Part shown: positions 45,256-54,578 of the stretch, piece after piece | How positions within the stretch are numbered: the first letter of the stretch is position 1 | Layout: each line of letters opens with the position of its first letter | DNA from: Sabellastarte sp. h YS-2021 | Taxonomy: Eukaryota; Annelida; Polychaeta; Sabellida; Sabellidae | Direction of reading: 5' to 3' | DNA: 64,000 nt | Assembly: GCA_964017235.1 (NCBI GenBank) | Contig: OZ024929.1 | Span: 113,631,793 to 113,695,792 of the forward strand | Program-made: the position numbers and the translations under genes | Notes under the pieces: generated by a model | Told to the model about the DNA's origin: nothing | The model's input: only the letters and a program-made list of their open reading frames with translations | Database searches by the model: none

Positions 45256-48200
45256 GAAAATTTTCGACAGCAATCCATAATTAGCTCACCCATGATGTTA
45301 TTTCCGGCTAGAGAATTAGGGGGAAGCACAGAAATGAGTTTAGTGGGGTTACTGACACCCCAATAGGCCTCATCCTCTCTACTATAATTAGGCTGCTTAT
45401 AATAAATAGCCTTATCATTAACAGATACTAGTCTATCTCGAAAATTTTGACACTGCCTAAATTTTTCAGAGACACATAGGTGCATAATATCCTTCTTAAT
45501 TTCTTCATTTCTACTTTTTGAGATAAATGTTTTGTCAAGATGATTGTATACATTAAGGGGATCTGTTTCCAGCAAAATCTTATGACAAAGTGTAATATTT
45601 TTGTAATGTTTGGCTAAAAGGTGATAAAACATTTGTTCAATTGAATGATAAGATAAGGCGTCTACTCTCATCTGAGAATAGTACAGATTAGATAGGGGAT
45701 CCTGTACCTCTGATACAACCAGGGATTCTCTTTCCCATGGTGAGAGGGTTATATTTAAAGGTCTGGTTGTGATCCCATCATCTTGCACCTCTCTCTTACA
45801 ATAAAAATAATTGAATCCTATTTTAGTTTGTGAATAGGTAAACATATTAGCATCCCTCATTCTAAATCCTAAATTGGTGGAGAAACTTGTCTCTCCAGTG
45901 CTTAGAGTGTGAGTAAATTTAGCCATAGCATCAGTTAAATTTTTTTTAGAAATACCTTTAGAAGATATTTTCTGTTTACCATCCTGATCCTCTATGATAT
46001 AGGATTTTGAACAGAGTGATAACATTCGAAATCCAGAGAATTCTTTCTTAAAAATCCCTGGGATTTTCTTATCTATGGTGATATGGTGGGAGCAGCAGCG
46101 TCTTGGAAACCAGAGTGCATTCAACTCATCAGAACAGGACCCAAAAATTTCCTTATGATATTTCTGTCGGTATCTTCCCCTAACACAAAGATCTAGATCA
46201 GATTGATTTATAGCCATATACAGACTATCGGTGTCAGTTTCCGTTAATTCAAATGACTGGGGTCTAAGGTATTTCAGTAAGCAGTCATAATAAAATTCCA
46301 ACATTCTTAACTTTGCATATTGTAAAATAAAAAAACCAATTTGTATAGGGTTATCCATCACAATTCTAGACTTATAGGTCTCTACCTCAAAAACTCCATT
46401 AATATCCTGCATATCTTTAAAAATGCAAGAGTTTATTATTTTTCGGACTTTATTCTTATCCACTAGATATCTCACATTAGAATGTTTAGTTTTATTCATG
46501 AGAAAGGAACCATAACTGGAATTACTTATCAATTTGAAGGTGTCCCCTATAATTGCTTTATCCGTCTCTAATTCACCCTGAATCCTGTGATGGGTCACCT
46601 TATCTATGAATGAAGTGAATGAGGGTTTGGGTTGAAATTCGATTATCTGATAGATTTTTGAGACTTGACATTTATTTTTCAGATACCACTGCAAAAGGGG
46701 GGTGGCAAGTAAAATTTTGCGAGCCTTAAGCCCACTAATCAGAAGTCTTTTACTTTTAAATTGAATGTCATTGGCGTTACAATAGGAGAGCATATGTGAA
46801 CCTATTACCTCCATTGGTACCTCACAAGTAGCAAAAAAGGGGGGATATTCTTGAAAGAAATCTTCATGCCCCTCCTCCACCTGGATATCTACCTCTAATG
46901 CACCAAACAATCTTCCATTTTTAACATCTGTTAAGATCTTTGAGTGTGTTAAATCCCCCTTATTTTTCCTGTAGTAAGAAGGGAGGTAATGTTCATAAAA
47001 TCGGAGGCATTTGGGTTTTATTTTGGAGATAAATTGACATTGCTGAATAGCCACAAATTTATAACCCTGTGAAATTATGTAGTTCTTTCTAGCTTTATCC
47101 CTCTGTTGCACTTTTTTCAGTCTTTCTGACCAGGTTTTGTTTTTTAAATTTTTAACTATAAAGCAGTTAAATTTACAACCGTGGTAATAACATCCGTTAA
47201 ATTCATAAACTGTTTTATTTTGATAACAAAAACCATCTACCCTAAAGTTCCCTATTCTCACCTCTTTTTGATTATTTAATTTATGTCGAATTTTTATTCC
47301 CTCTTTACAGCTGAGATAATCTAACCAAACGTATGAATCTATGTACCTTTCGCTAACCTCTGGTCTAAAATGGTTTTCAGGGAATCTTCTTACATACACA
47401 CCGGCTGGCATTAGTTGCTTGATAGCATAGGAATAGAGGCCATTACAGTCATAACCCACCACGCTCTCACATAAGTTATTTTCTACATTTTTAATTTTTG
47501 TTACCCCTTTTTCTTGATATCTGCTAAAAATTATGCTAGGACCTCCCACAATATTTTGTTTAAATGTATAGTATAGGTCTGCGTTATCTGAATTGAAGAG
47601 TGCAAAATTACTCTCTGAGGAGGTATAGATCATTTTTCTGGCTACACCAGGCAAGGTGATGTAATCTTTAAAAATATCTATCCCTTCCGATACATAAAGA
47701 TCTATGAAAGTAGTGAGGGCTTCACAGAAGGGTCCAGTATCTAGATTATTGTAATGTATTAAATAATCCCTAAAAGTCCTCATACCATTCTTATTCCAAA
47801 GATTTCTAAGCTCTTCATACTCAGACTCAGATTCTAATGGGTTAGACATCTTCATTTTAGAATAGAAATCTTTCATTTCCGGTAAGCAGGTGCAGTCTAA
47901 TTTTTCAAGAGAATCAAACCATTCATAAGGAAATACACCTTTTGGAATGTCACAACCATAGGCTTTAAGAAACTTCTCATAGGAACATCCAGCTGCTAAA
48001 TAATTAGAAATATCTAAAAATTTCATATGTGGAGTACCTATGGTGAGATAGCTGTTTTCTTTTTTGATGGTGAAGATTTCATTTTCTGTGTAATTTAAAC
48101 TTATATACTTGAGAATATCAGTCTTAATTAAATTCAGATCGTATCTACCTGAATTAAATCCAATAACAGGTAGTTGGGTAATGTAAGTAAGAAACTCTTT

Positions 48201-50048
48201 CTTAACTTGTTGAATATTGGATATGAAATGTGACAGAATCTTTTTACTTGGAGTAAAGACAATATTGGATTCTGAATCAGATTCGTCCGACTCGAGTTCC
48301 TCTTCCCAGTCCTCTGATTCGAAATCCGAATCCGCCTGCTCCCCATCCTCTTTATATTTCTGAATGAGCTCATCCAGTTCATATAAAACATGAAAATATT
48401 TGCAGGAGATTTGTTTACGAGCGGCTATACTAATCAGTCTGAGATATTCCATCATATTTTGAATCAAAATTGTCGGATCCGGATTGATAAAACATCTCGG
48501 TGTTTCAAAATTGGTTATGTTAGAAGCTACACTCACACTAATGGGAACATGTTTGGATATCCAGTTCAATTTACTCGTGGTGCTGTGGTTCGTTTTTTGA
48601 AGCATGGCCTCCATATCCCACACTGCAAAGAGTTTATAATATCTAGATTGCTCAGAGGTATGTATTCCTAGAGATTCGAGTTTTTCGAATATGGTTAAGG
48701 GTGACTTATGGAAGCCACCTGGAAAATGGTAGATAGTTCTATCATAGCATACTTTGTAGTGTCTTTGCATGTTCCACTCTCTTGTGAACAACTTAAGACA
48801 CTTCTCGCATTGAAATTTTTTAGCGAATTTATTTATATCTACAATATAACTAAGGTGGTTTTCATGTACATTAAGATACATCTTACTATCATAATTATTT
48901 ACAGATTTATACAGATTACAGACAACTCCATCTGGTGACAGAGAATATATCAAAATTTTTACATTAAAACATCTTTCTAGATCCATCATCTCATCCATAG
49001 TCACACCAGTAAATTGTCCAGTAGAATTTCCTAATTTTTCTGATTTTTTAAAATTCATCCATACACGAAAATATTCGAGGAAATCTTTGTTACCATTAAA
49101 ATGTTGTCGAAGACATCTGAAGAAACATAAATTGTCTGTATATGGTTTGCCCGTCCATTTGTCTATATACATTGTCTTCAGATTCCTATTCTGTTTGATG
49201 TAATCTGGCAGGTCTTCAGCATTTCCCAATGGAAACTCTGTTTTAAAAACTACATACTGCACATTAGTTATGAAGGCGAGGCTCCAGGCAGTAGAGGGTC
49301 TATCTGATCTTGCTTGTGTAATTATATCGATTCCAGCTAACTTATTCATCAAAAAACGAATACTATTCATATTCGAAATTCGAAAAGGATATTGAAGAAT
49401 CTTACTGTTGTAATGTGGAACAAAATATCTGTATTCCCTTGTTTCATTGTTAAATAAAATGGTTCCAAAGGCGAGATTAATCCTGAAGGCATTGTGTAGG
49501 TTCTGATAGATTTCCCTCACCTGGGATCGAATCTCCCTGTAACCCCCATGCAGATTATTGGTTGGAAAATTGTAGATATTCTTTAGTTCAGTCTCTTGAT
49601 GGTTAGCCTGTATGTGATCTATGTTTGTAACGTAAATCTCACGTAAATTTTCGTCATCATTATCTACAATAAAGGCTGGTAGGACAGGGTCATCATTGTT
49701 GCCTCCATGTTGTCTCATTCTATGCGTGTACAGGGCCCTCCTACCCTCAAAATTGCATTTACAAATGCCACATCTGTAAGATTTAGCAGCTGTAGATTTC
49801 TTATGAAATGTCTCCACATGAAAGTTGAGGGCCTCTGTTGTAAGAAATGGAAGATCACAGCTCCTACAGATATATTTTCCACATTTTTGAAGATGTAAAC
49901 ACAAGGCCTGGTTATCATGGAATTGTCGATCACATATCCTGCATTTCTCTTGTATCTTATCTGTTACTTGGTGACAATACTTCTGGTGATGAAGTAGATT
50001 TTTCTGATTCAGTAGGTTAGAACCACATAAATAACATCTACACTCCAT
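45231..50048 (-). CDS. POLB: protein-primed family B DNA polymerase with N-terminal zinc fingers
   Basis: A 1605-residue intact polymerase, one exon. Residues 5-115 hold about four C2H2-type zinc fingers. Around 305-400 an OTU-like segment has DNLCFFRCL and a later NHLSYI, followed by another Cys/His cluster (about 413-433). The 3'-5' exonuclease motifs are WDMEA (about 477), GFNSGRYD (about 631) and YNNLDTGPF (about 767). Polymerase motif A is YDCNGLYSYAI (about 866), B is KLISNSSYG (about 1174), C is DTDSLY (about 1271) and KSYI is near 1347. Between A and B, VDGFC...VYEFNGCYYHGC (about 930-955) looks like the endonuclease-type insert common in metazoan Polintons. It replicates the element, presumably from a terminal-protein primer. 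The TATA box lies 63 bp upstream. The last residues (TEISIPN) and stop come from a dispersed repeat. Confidence 0.97.
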   Translation of the reverse strand: MECRCYLCGSNLLNQKNLLHHQKYCHQVTDKIQEKCRICDRQFHDNQALCLHLQKCGKYICRSCDLPFLTTEALNFHVETFHKKSTAAKSYRCGICKCNFEGRRALYTHRMRQHGGNNDDPVLPAFIVDNDDENLREIYVTNIDHIQANHQETELKNIYNFPTNNLHGGYREIRSQVREIYQNLHNAFRINLAFGTILFNNETREYRYFVPHYNSKILQYPFRISNMNSIRFLMNKLAGIDIITQARSDRPSTAWSLAFITNVQYVVFKTEFPLGNAEDLPDYIKQNRNLKTMYIDKWTGKPYTDNLCFFRCLRQHFNGNKDFLEYFRVWMNFKKSEKLGNSTGQFTGVTMDEMMDLERCFNVKILIYSLSPDGVVCNLYKSVNNYDSKMYLNVHENHLSYIVDINKFAKKFQCEKCLKLFTREWNMQRHYKVCYDRTIYHFPGGFHKSPLTIFEKLESLGIHTSEQSRYYKLFAVWDMEAMLQKTNHSTTSKLNWISKHVPISVSVASNITNFETPRCFINPDPTILIQNMMEYLRLISIAARKQISCKYFHVLYELDELIQKYKEDGEQADSDFESEDWEEELESDESDSESNIVFTPSKKILSHFISNIQQVKKEFLTYITQLPVIGFNSGRYDLNLIKTDILKYISLNYTENEIFTIKKENSYLTIGTPHMKFLDISNYLAAGCSYEKFLKAYGCDIPKGVFPYEWFDSLEKLDCTCLPEMKDFYSKMKMSNPLESESEYEELRNLWNKNGMRTFRDYLIHYNNLDTGPFCEALTTFIDLYVSEGIDIFKDYITLPGVARKMIYTSSESNFALFNSDNADLYYTFKQNIVGGPSIIFSRYQEKGVTKIKNVENNLCESVVGYDCNGLYSYAIKQLMPAGVYVRRFPENHFRPEVSERYIDSYVWLDYLSCKEGIKIRHKLNNQKEVRIGNFRVDGFCYQNKTVYEFNGCYYHGCKFNCFIVKNLKNKTWSERLKKVQQRDKARKNYIISQGYKFVAIQQCQFISKIKPKCLRFYEHYLPSYYRKNKGDLTHSKILTDVKNGRLFGALEVDIQVEEGHEDFFQEYPPFFATCEVPMEVIGSHMLSYCNANDIQFKSKRLLISGLKARKILLATPLLQWYLKNKCQVSKIYQIIEFQPKPSFTSFIDKVTHHRIQGELETDKAIIGDTFKLISNSSYGSFLMNKTKHSNVRYLVDKNKVRKIINSCIFKDMQDINGVFEVETYKSRIVMDNPIQIGFFILQYAKLRMLEFYYDCLLKYLRPQSFELTETDTDSLYMAINQSDLDLCVRGRYRQKYHKEIFGSCSDELNALWFPRRCCSHHITIDKKIPGIFKKEFSGFRMLSLCSKSYIIEDQDGKQKISSKGISKKNLTDAMAKFTHTLSTGETSFSTNLGFRMRDANMFTYSQTKIGFNYFYCKREVQDDGITTRPLNITLSPWERESLVVSEVQDPLSNLYYSQMRVDALSYHSIEQMFYHLLAKHYKNITLCHKILLETDPLNVYNHLDKTFISKSRNEEIKKDIMHLCVSEKFRQCQNFRDRLVSVNDKAIYYKQPNYSREDEAYWGVSNPTKLISVLPPNSLAGNNIMGELIMDCCRKFSTEISIPN

Positions 50049-50110
50049 GGTACAGGGTATTCAGATATGAAAAATAAGGAGATATTATAATATGTTGAAG
50101 ATTTTCCAGT

Positions 50111-50118
50111 TTATATAG
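50111..50118 (-). promoter_or_regulatory. TATA box of POLB
   Basis: TATATAAA on the minus strand, 63 bp before the ATG at 50048. No minus-strand ATG intervenes. Confidence 0.65.
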
Positions 50119-50175
50119 GGGAGTGTCTTGCAATTATTATTGATTTTGTTGAAGATTTCAGATGATTAATGAGTT

Positions 50176-50583
50176 CTAGACAGAGTGAATGCCTTCGTCT
50201 TCAGAGTCTGAATCATTGATTTCCATACCCATCTGTCTCATAACCTGTCTACGCATTCTCTGACCTGAAACCATTCTATTAAGCATAATTCTTCGCATTT
50301 GCTGAGCCTGAGTCGAATATGTTTTCATCCTCTTTCTCCATCCTAAATAGGATTTAATAAGTTTGTTCTTGTAGGCTCTAAAGGCTGTAAGAAGAATCCT
50401 GTGAGTATAGGATGGATAATGCCAGATGAAGCATGAGACATAAAACAATGACACCCCTAGGCATGTACAATTTTTAATATGAAAGGTATTGAGTGCCATC
50501 TCTAAAAAATAATCTGGGTGCTGAAGGTTCATATCTCCCACCTGTAGAAATAGATCCCTAAGAGTTAATCCTGATTGAGACAT
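50176..50583 (-). CDS. uncharacterised 135-residue protein
   Basis: Minus strand. The first ATG is at 50583; the open frame continues a few codons upstream without ATG. The N-terminal half is mixed, with a Cys-rich hydrophobic stretch (CTCLGVSLFYVSCFIW) that could be buried helix or membrane-associated. The middle is rich in Arg and Lys with repeated Met/Arg/Gln pairs (QQMRRIMLNRM, QRMRRQVMRQM). The tail is acidic (DSDSEDEG). I do not recognise a family. It lies just upstream of POLB and runs in the same direction, with a TATA box at 50678-50685. A 19-codon upstream ORF (ATG at 50644) ends just before its start, suggesting translational control or an unseen splice. Confidence 0.6.
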   Translation of the reverse strand: MSQSGLTLRDLFLQVGDMNLQHPDYFLEMALNTFHIKNCTCLGVSLFYVSCFIWHYPSYTHRILLTAFRAYKNKLIKSYLGWRKRMKTYSTQAQQMRRIMLNRMVSGQRMRRQVMRQMGMEINDSDSEDEGIHSV

Positions 50584-50677
50584 TTCTAACAATTCTTTTT
50601 TATATCAAAATAATTTTTGCAGAATTCCGCAAGAGTGATAAGCATTTAATATTTCACAAAAACAGATTTCCCAGGGG

Positions 50678-50685
50678 TTTATATA
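50678..50685 (-). promoter_or_regulatory. TATA box of the 135-residue protein gene
   Basis: TATATAAA on the minus strand, about 95 bp before the ATG at 50583. Confidence 0.55.
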
Positions 50686-50689
50686 GCGA

Positions 50690-51340
50690 CTGGGGAGTTT
50701 ATAATTACTATAGAAAAGATTTAGTCTTATCAGCAATTTTAGTAAATGTGTTGAAAAGAGTGTCAGGATCCTTATGTCAGAGAAAAAATTTTATAAAAAA
50801 AAGCAAGCTCAGCATTTCATTACCAGTATAAATAGCCCGTGTTACATAAAACAAGAGTTATTAGACAGATGTGAGTGAAAGGAGAAAGTTTAAATATAGG
50901 AAAATAAAGTTAAGGCAGTCTTTGTGCTAGACAGGTATTTGTCAGTTAACGTGTGAGCTCCCAATGACAGTCACATAATGAGATAGAGGTGAGAAATACG
51001 AAAGGGTGGGTTTGAGGGGGGGTTGGGGAGGTCTTTGTGAGGGCTATAATATTTATGTAAAAATTATGATAAAAATAAGTGACACATTTTTAATAATAGA
51101 ACAATGGGCCTTCTGTCAAAGATGCAGATGTGGGAAATATAAAAGGGAACAGGTGAGAGGGTAACAGATTGGCTGGAAACCATACAAAGGAAATAAAGTA
51201 ACAAAGGAGAGTAGATTCAGATTTGATATTAAATTTTTTTTATCTAGTGCATTATCTGATTTAATGGTCTTTGTGATGTAAAGAAAATTAGGATTTGCAT
51301 GCAAATGAGATTTACTTTATCTAGGAGTTTGTTCAATTAA
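50690..51340. other. noncoding stretch between the last gene and the right repeat
   Basis: It contains a plus-strand TATAAATAG (50828-50836) with no convincing ORF after it, and a palindromic octamer ATTTGCATGCAAAT near 51292-51305. The minus-strand open frame at 51116-51304 lacks any support. Confidence 0.45.
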
Positions 51341-51344
51341 GATT

Positions 51345-51562
51345 TTTCATCTCTAAACCCAAAGCCCTAACCCTAATAGCCATAACATTAAAGATTCAGT
51401 ATAATAAGTGAGAGATACGATAGAGAGCAATTGTTTTGTTTTCATAAAGCCATATCACTAAACAAGTGATACTGAGAATGTATATGAGGAATTGCGTTCG
51501 AGTGCTTACCCTGGGGTTCGAAATTTCACGTTAATTTTAATTGGGAATGGAGATTTTCAATA
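51345..51562 (-). repeat. Maverick-specific repeat, long form (right)
   Basis: Inverse counterpart of 30896-31050: CCAAAGCCCTAACCCTAAT at about 51360, then about 120 bp, then the 60-bp core at 51502-51562. It differs from the left copy by indels. Confidence 0.8.
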
Positions 51563-51599
51563 GACCTCCAATGTGGCTAGCTGTGTTTAGCATGATGGT

Positions 51600-52563
51600 T
51601 GGGAGAGCAGTTTTCAGTAGTAATATGATGCAGTAGGCTAGAAGATAAAGCCCCATTAAAAAATTTGGCTAGCAAAGCCCCATTAAAACAAAGCTTGGCC
51701 TAGCAGACAAAGCCCCATTAAAAACAGCTGTGCTAGCCATTAAACAACAAAGCATGGCCAGCAGACAAAGCCCCATTAATGTTCCATTAAAAAAACCACA
51801 GCTGTGAACTAGTATGGGCTAGCAGACAAAGCCCCCATCAGCAGAAAAAAGGGCTATTAGATGATTCAGTTTTCAGTAGTAATATCATGCAGTAGGCTAG
51901 AAGATAAAGCCCCATTAAAAAATTTGGCTAGCAAATCCCCATTAAAACAAAGCTTGGCCTAGCAGACAAAGCCCCATTAAAAACAGCTGTGCTAGCCATT
52001 AAACAACAAAGCATGGCCAGCAGACAAAGCCCCATTAAAGTTCCATTCAAAAAACCACAGCTGTGAACTAGTATGGGTAGCAGACAAAGCCCCATTTACA
52101 AAGATTGGCTAGCAGACAAAGCCCCATTAAACACAGCTGTGCTAGCCATTAAACAAAGCATGGCCAGCAGACAAAGCCCCATTAAAAATTTGGCTATGCC
52201 ACGAGATCTAGCAGACAAAGCCACATTAAAACAAAGCTTGGAGCTAGCAGACAAAGCCCCATTAAACACAGCTGTGCTAACCCATTAAAAAAAAAAATCA
52301 GACAAAGAGCTGCACCCATTAAAAAAGCACAGCTGTGTGATGATTCAGCTGAGTAATAGCTATAAACTATCAAAGTAAAACAAAAGTCCCCATTGAGCCA
52401 GTCTCAAGAACCTGTATAGAGCCCAATCACCTGTATAGAGCTAGTATCGACCCTGCCCTACCTAGCCATCCATCTACCATCTGCCCCAGGCAGCTGCACA
52501 GCTGTCAAAAAGTGACATGATTGATGGGAAACTCGACTCGATATACACTCGGTATATACTACT
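51600..52563 (-). repeat. right terminal inverted repeat of the Maverick
   Basis: Inverse of the left TIR. A segment of about 240 bp (around 51650-51830) is repeated at about 51890-52070, so the copy number of the internal subrepeats differs between the arms. The open frame at 52073-52288 is translated subrepeat. Confidence 0.9.
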
Positions 52564-52569
52564 GAAATG
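52564..52569. other. target-site duplication, right copy (GAAATG)
   Basis: Exact match to 29506-29511, immediately after the terminal ACTACT of the right TIR. Confidence 0.95.
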
Positions 52570-53060
52570 CGATGATTCTGTGGCTTGTATTCATATACTG
52601 CACCCACATATGACCAAAATGGGACCTGAAACAAAGAAGGAGAACTAAAATTTGAACAAATCTTGTTTACATTGTATGTAAAGAATGAAAAATAGCATTG
52701 AATGTGCCCAAACCCAAAAACCCCAGGGAAATAGCATTGGACACCGTTACATATAGAACTTATGAACTGAGTTACGCAAAAGTACAGAAGCAATATCATG
52801 GAGAAACAAGGCAGCAGAAACACAGCAGAGCGAAGGGCAAAGGTTACATCAAGGTCACACTATAACACCTATACCCAACAACCAATGTCCCCATCAAATT
52901 CCTACATTTATAGTTTGAGATATACTAGTAACCCAGACAAGATATTAAAGGTCAAGGTCATCCCAGTTGAACCGACAGAGGCAGCAGCCCACCTGAGTTT
53001 GTGAGATACAGACAAACTGTTTTTCCCTTCCCACCTGCCCATGTCATGGGTGAAAACAAT
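52570..53060. repeat. right flank with a single diverged copy of the AGGTCA-type repeat
   Basis: From about 52830 the sequence (AAGGTTACATCAAGGTCACAC, then 'ccaatgtccc', then AAAGGTCAAGGTCAT) matches the unit tandemly repeated at 59335-60035. No gene is seen; the frames at 52458-52823 (minus) and 52798-53004 lie in TIR and repeat sequence. Confidence 0.6.
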
Positions 53061-54325
53061 ACCTACCTACACAGCCTTGAAATGATGTGGGGTAAAAATG
53101 TTATAAACTAATTTTGGTCTACATTGCACATAAATAATGAAAAAAAACTAAATAATTTTTAAACCAATACTCAAAATTTAGATGCAATGTAAATATAAAC
53201 TAGAAAATAGAGCCCCACACCAGGGAGCTAAAGGGTCAAAAATAATACATGACAAAATATAAGAACCTTTGTGAATATTTTGAACTGACAAGAACATTCA
53301 GCATTATTTCATTTTTTTAAACCTTCCTAGAGCTAAGTTTGATTTCCCATGGTGTCGCAACTCAAAGCCAGTTCTTGTTAATGAATGGAAAATTTTGCAA
53401 CTCTAACAAAGATACATGAAGTAGATATTAAAGGAAGAGCATAATGTACAGCAGCAAAAAACAAGACCCAAAACAATATCTTAAGGGATAGCCAATTTGC
53501 CATGATTGGAAAAAAAACACTGATTGTTTTCCTTTTTGGCAAAAAAAGAGACTCAATTTTTCCATGGGGTATGAGATGTGAAAGTTACCGTTTTACATGC
53601 TGTTCAAAAACTAAGATGATTATAATGTTTGAAGAATTCCATTTAACATATATACACTGTGTTTAACAGACATTGGGTCAAACTTTACCTTTATCTCTGT
53701 GTACCATTTTCTAATTGAGATAGAATTGTACAGATGAAATGAAAATAGAAATATTAAAATAGTTTAACATCTATATTGTTGTACCACTTTGTCATAATGA
53801 TTTCTGTCTTTAAACGTCTACTGAAAAGATCAAATACTGATATATGTTATTTAGTAATAAGACATGATTGACATTTAAATTTACAAGAATATTATATCAC
53901 TGTAACCATGAATACGCTTCACAAATTAAAATACATCAGAACTAGAATGTGTACGAGCATTGCACAACAGCAGTTTCTTTTGTTGCATAGAGCACTTCAA
54001 ACATGAATATGGTAAAGAAACTCACAATTTGCAAATAATGATCCACACCCATAGAGAAGAAAACCAAGTGAATAAATGGCCAACTTGCTCACTGAGGCCT
54101 ATGTTTCGAGAAATAAGACATTTAATTGGAACACACATACAATTTTCACCTCTATACCAAAGTTCAGTAGTGTTTCCAATTGAAATCTGAGGTCACATTA
54201 TGCAGGGCAAGCTTTCGGAAAATCAGAAATATTAGAATAGTACTCACAACCTCAGTAGTGAGAACCAGTATTTAGTTTGCCAAATAGAATAACCCAAGGA
54301 CCAAACTTATGCATTAACAAACAAT
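53061..54325. other. AT-rich noncoding stretch, no gene seen
   Basis: No domain, promoter or element boundary could be supported. Short open frames have no recognisable features. Confidence 0.4.
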
Positions 54326-54578
54326 ACATTAATCACTACGAACACTGGGTCAAACATACAGGCATTACTTTAATCACTACAAACACTGGGTCAAACATAC
54401 AGGCATTACTTTAATCACTACAAACACTGGGTCAAACATACAGGCATTACTTTAATCACTAAAAACACTGGGTCAAACATACAGGCATTACTTTAATCAC
54501 TACAAACACTGGGTCAAACATACAGACATTACTTTAATCACTACAAACACTGGGTCAAACATACAGGCATTACTTTAA
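54326..54578. repeat. 41-bp tandem repeat, about six copies
   Basis: The unit ACTTTAATCACTACAAACAC followed by TGGGTCAAACATACAGGCATT repeats almost perfectly. A lone 'cattgggtcaaac' near 53672 may be the source phrase. Confidence 0.95.

Larger units (their letters stand above)
29512..52563. mobile_element. complete Maverick/Polinton, 23,052 bp
   Basis: The ends are AGTAGTATATACCGAG at 29512 and its exact inverse ending at 52563, flanked by the direct repeat GAAATG (29506-29511 and 52564-52569). The AG...CT termini, 6-bp duplication and size are what is known for Polintons. Inside are the family hallmark genes, all in intact frames: protein-primed DNA polymerase B, retroviral-type integrase, FtsK/HerA-type ATPase, adenain-like protease, and major and minor jelly-roll capsid proteins. 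Accessory genes occupy the left third. Core plus-strand genes and the minus-strand polymerase converge at about 45000. Confidence 0.97.

Noticed and set aside
48134..48391. Minus and plus frames inside POLB (also 48390-48671, 48708-48938, 49707-49933)
   Set aside because: Shadows of the intact polymerase frame.
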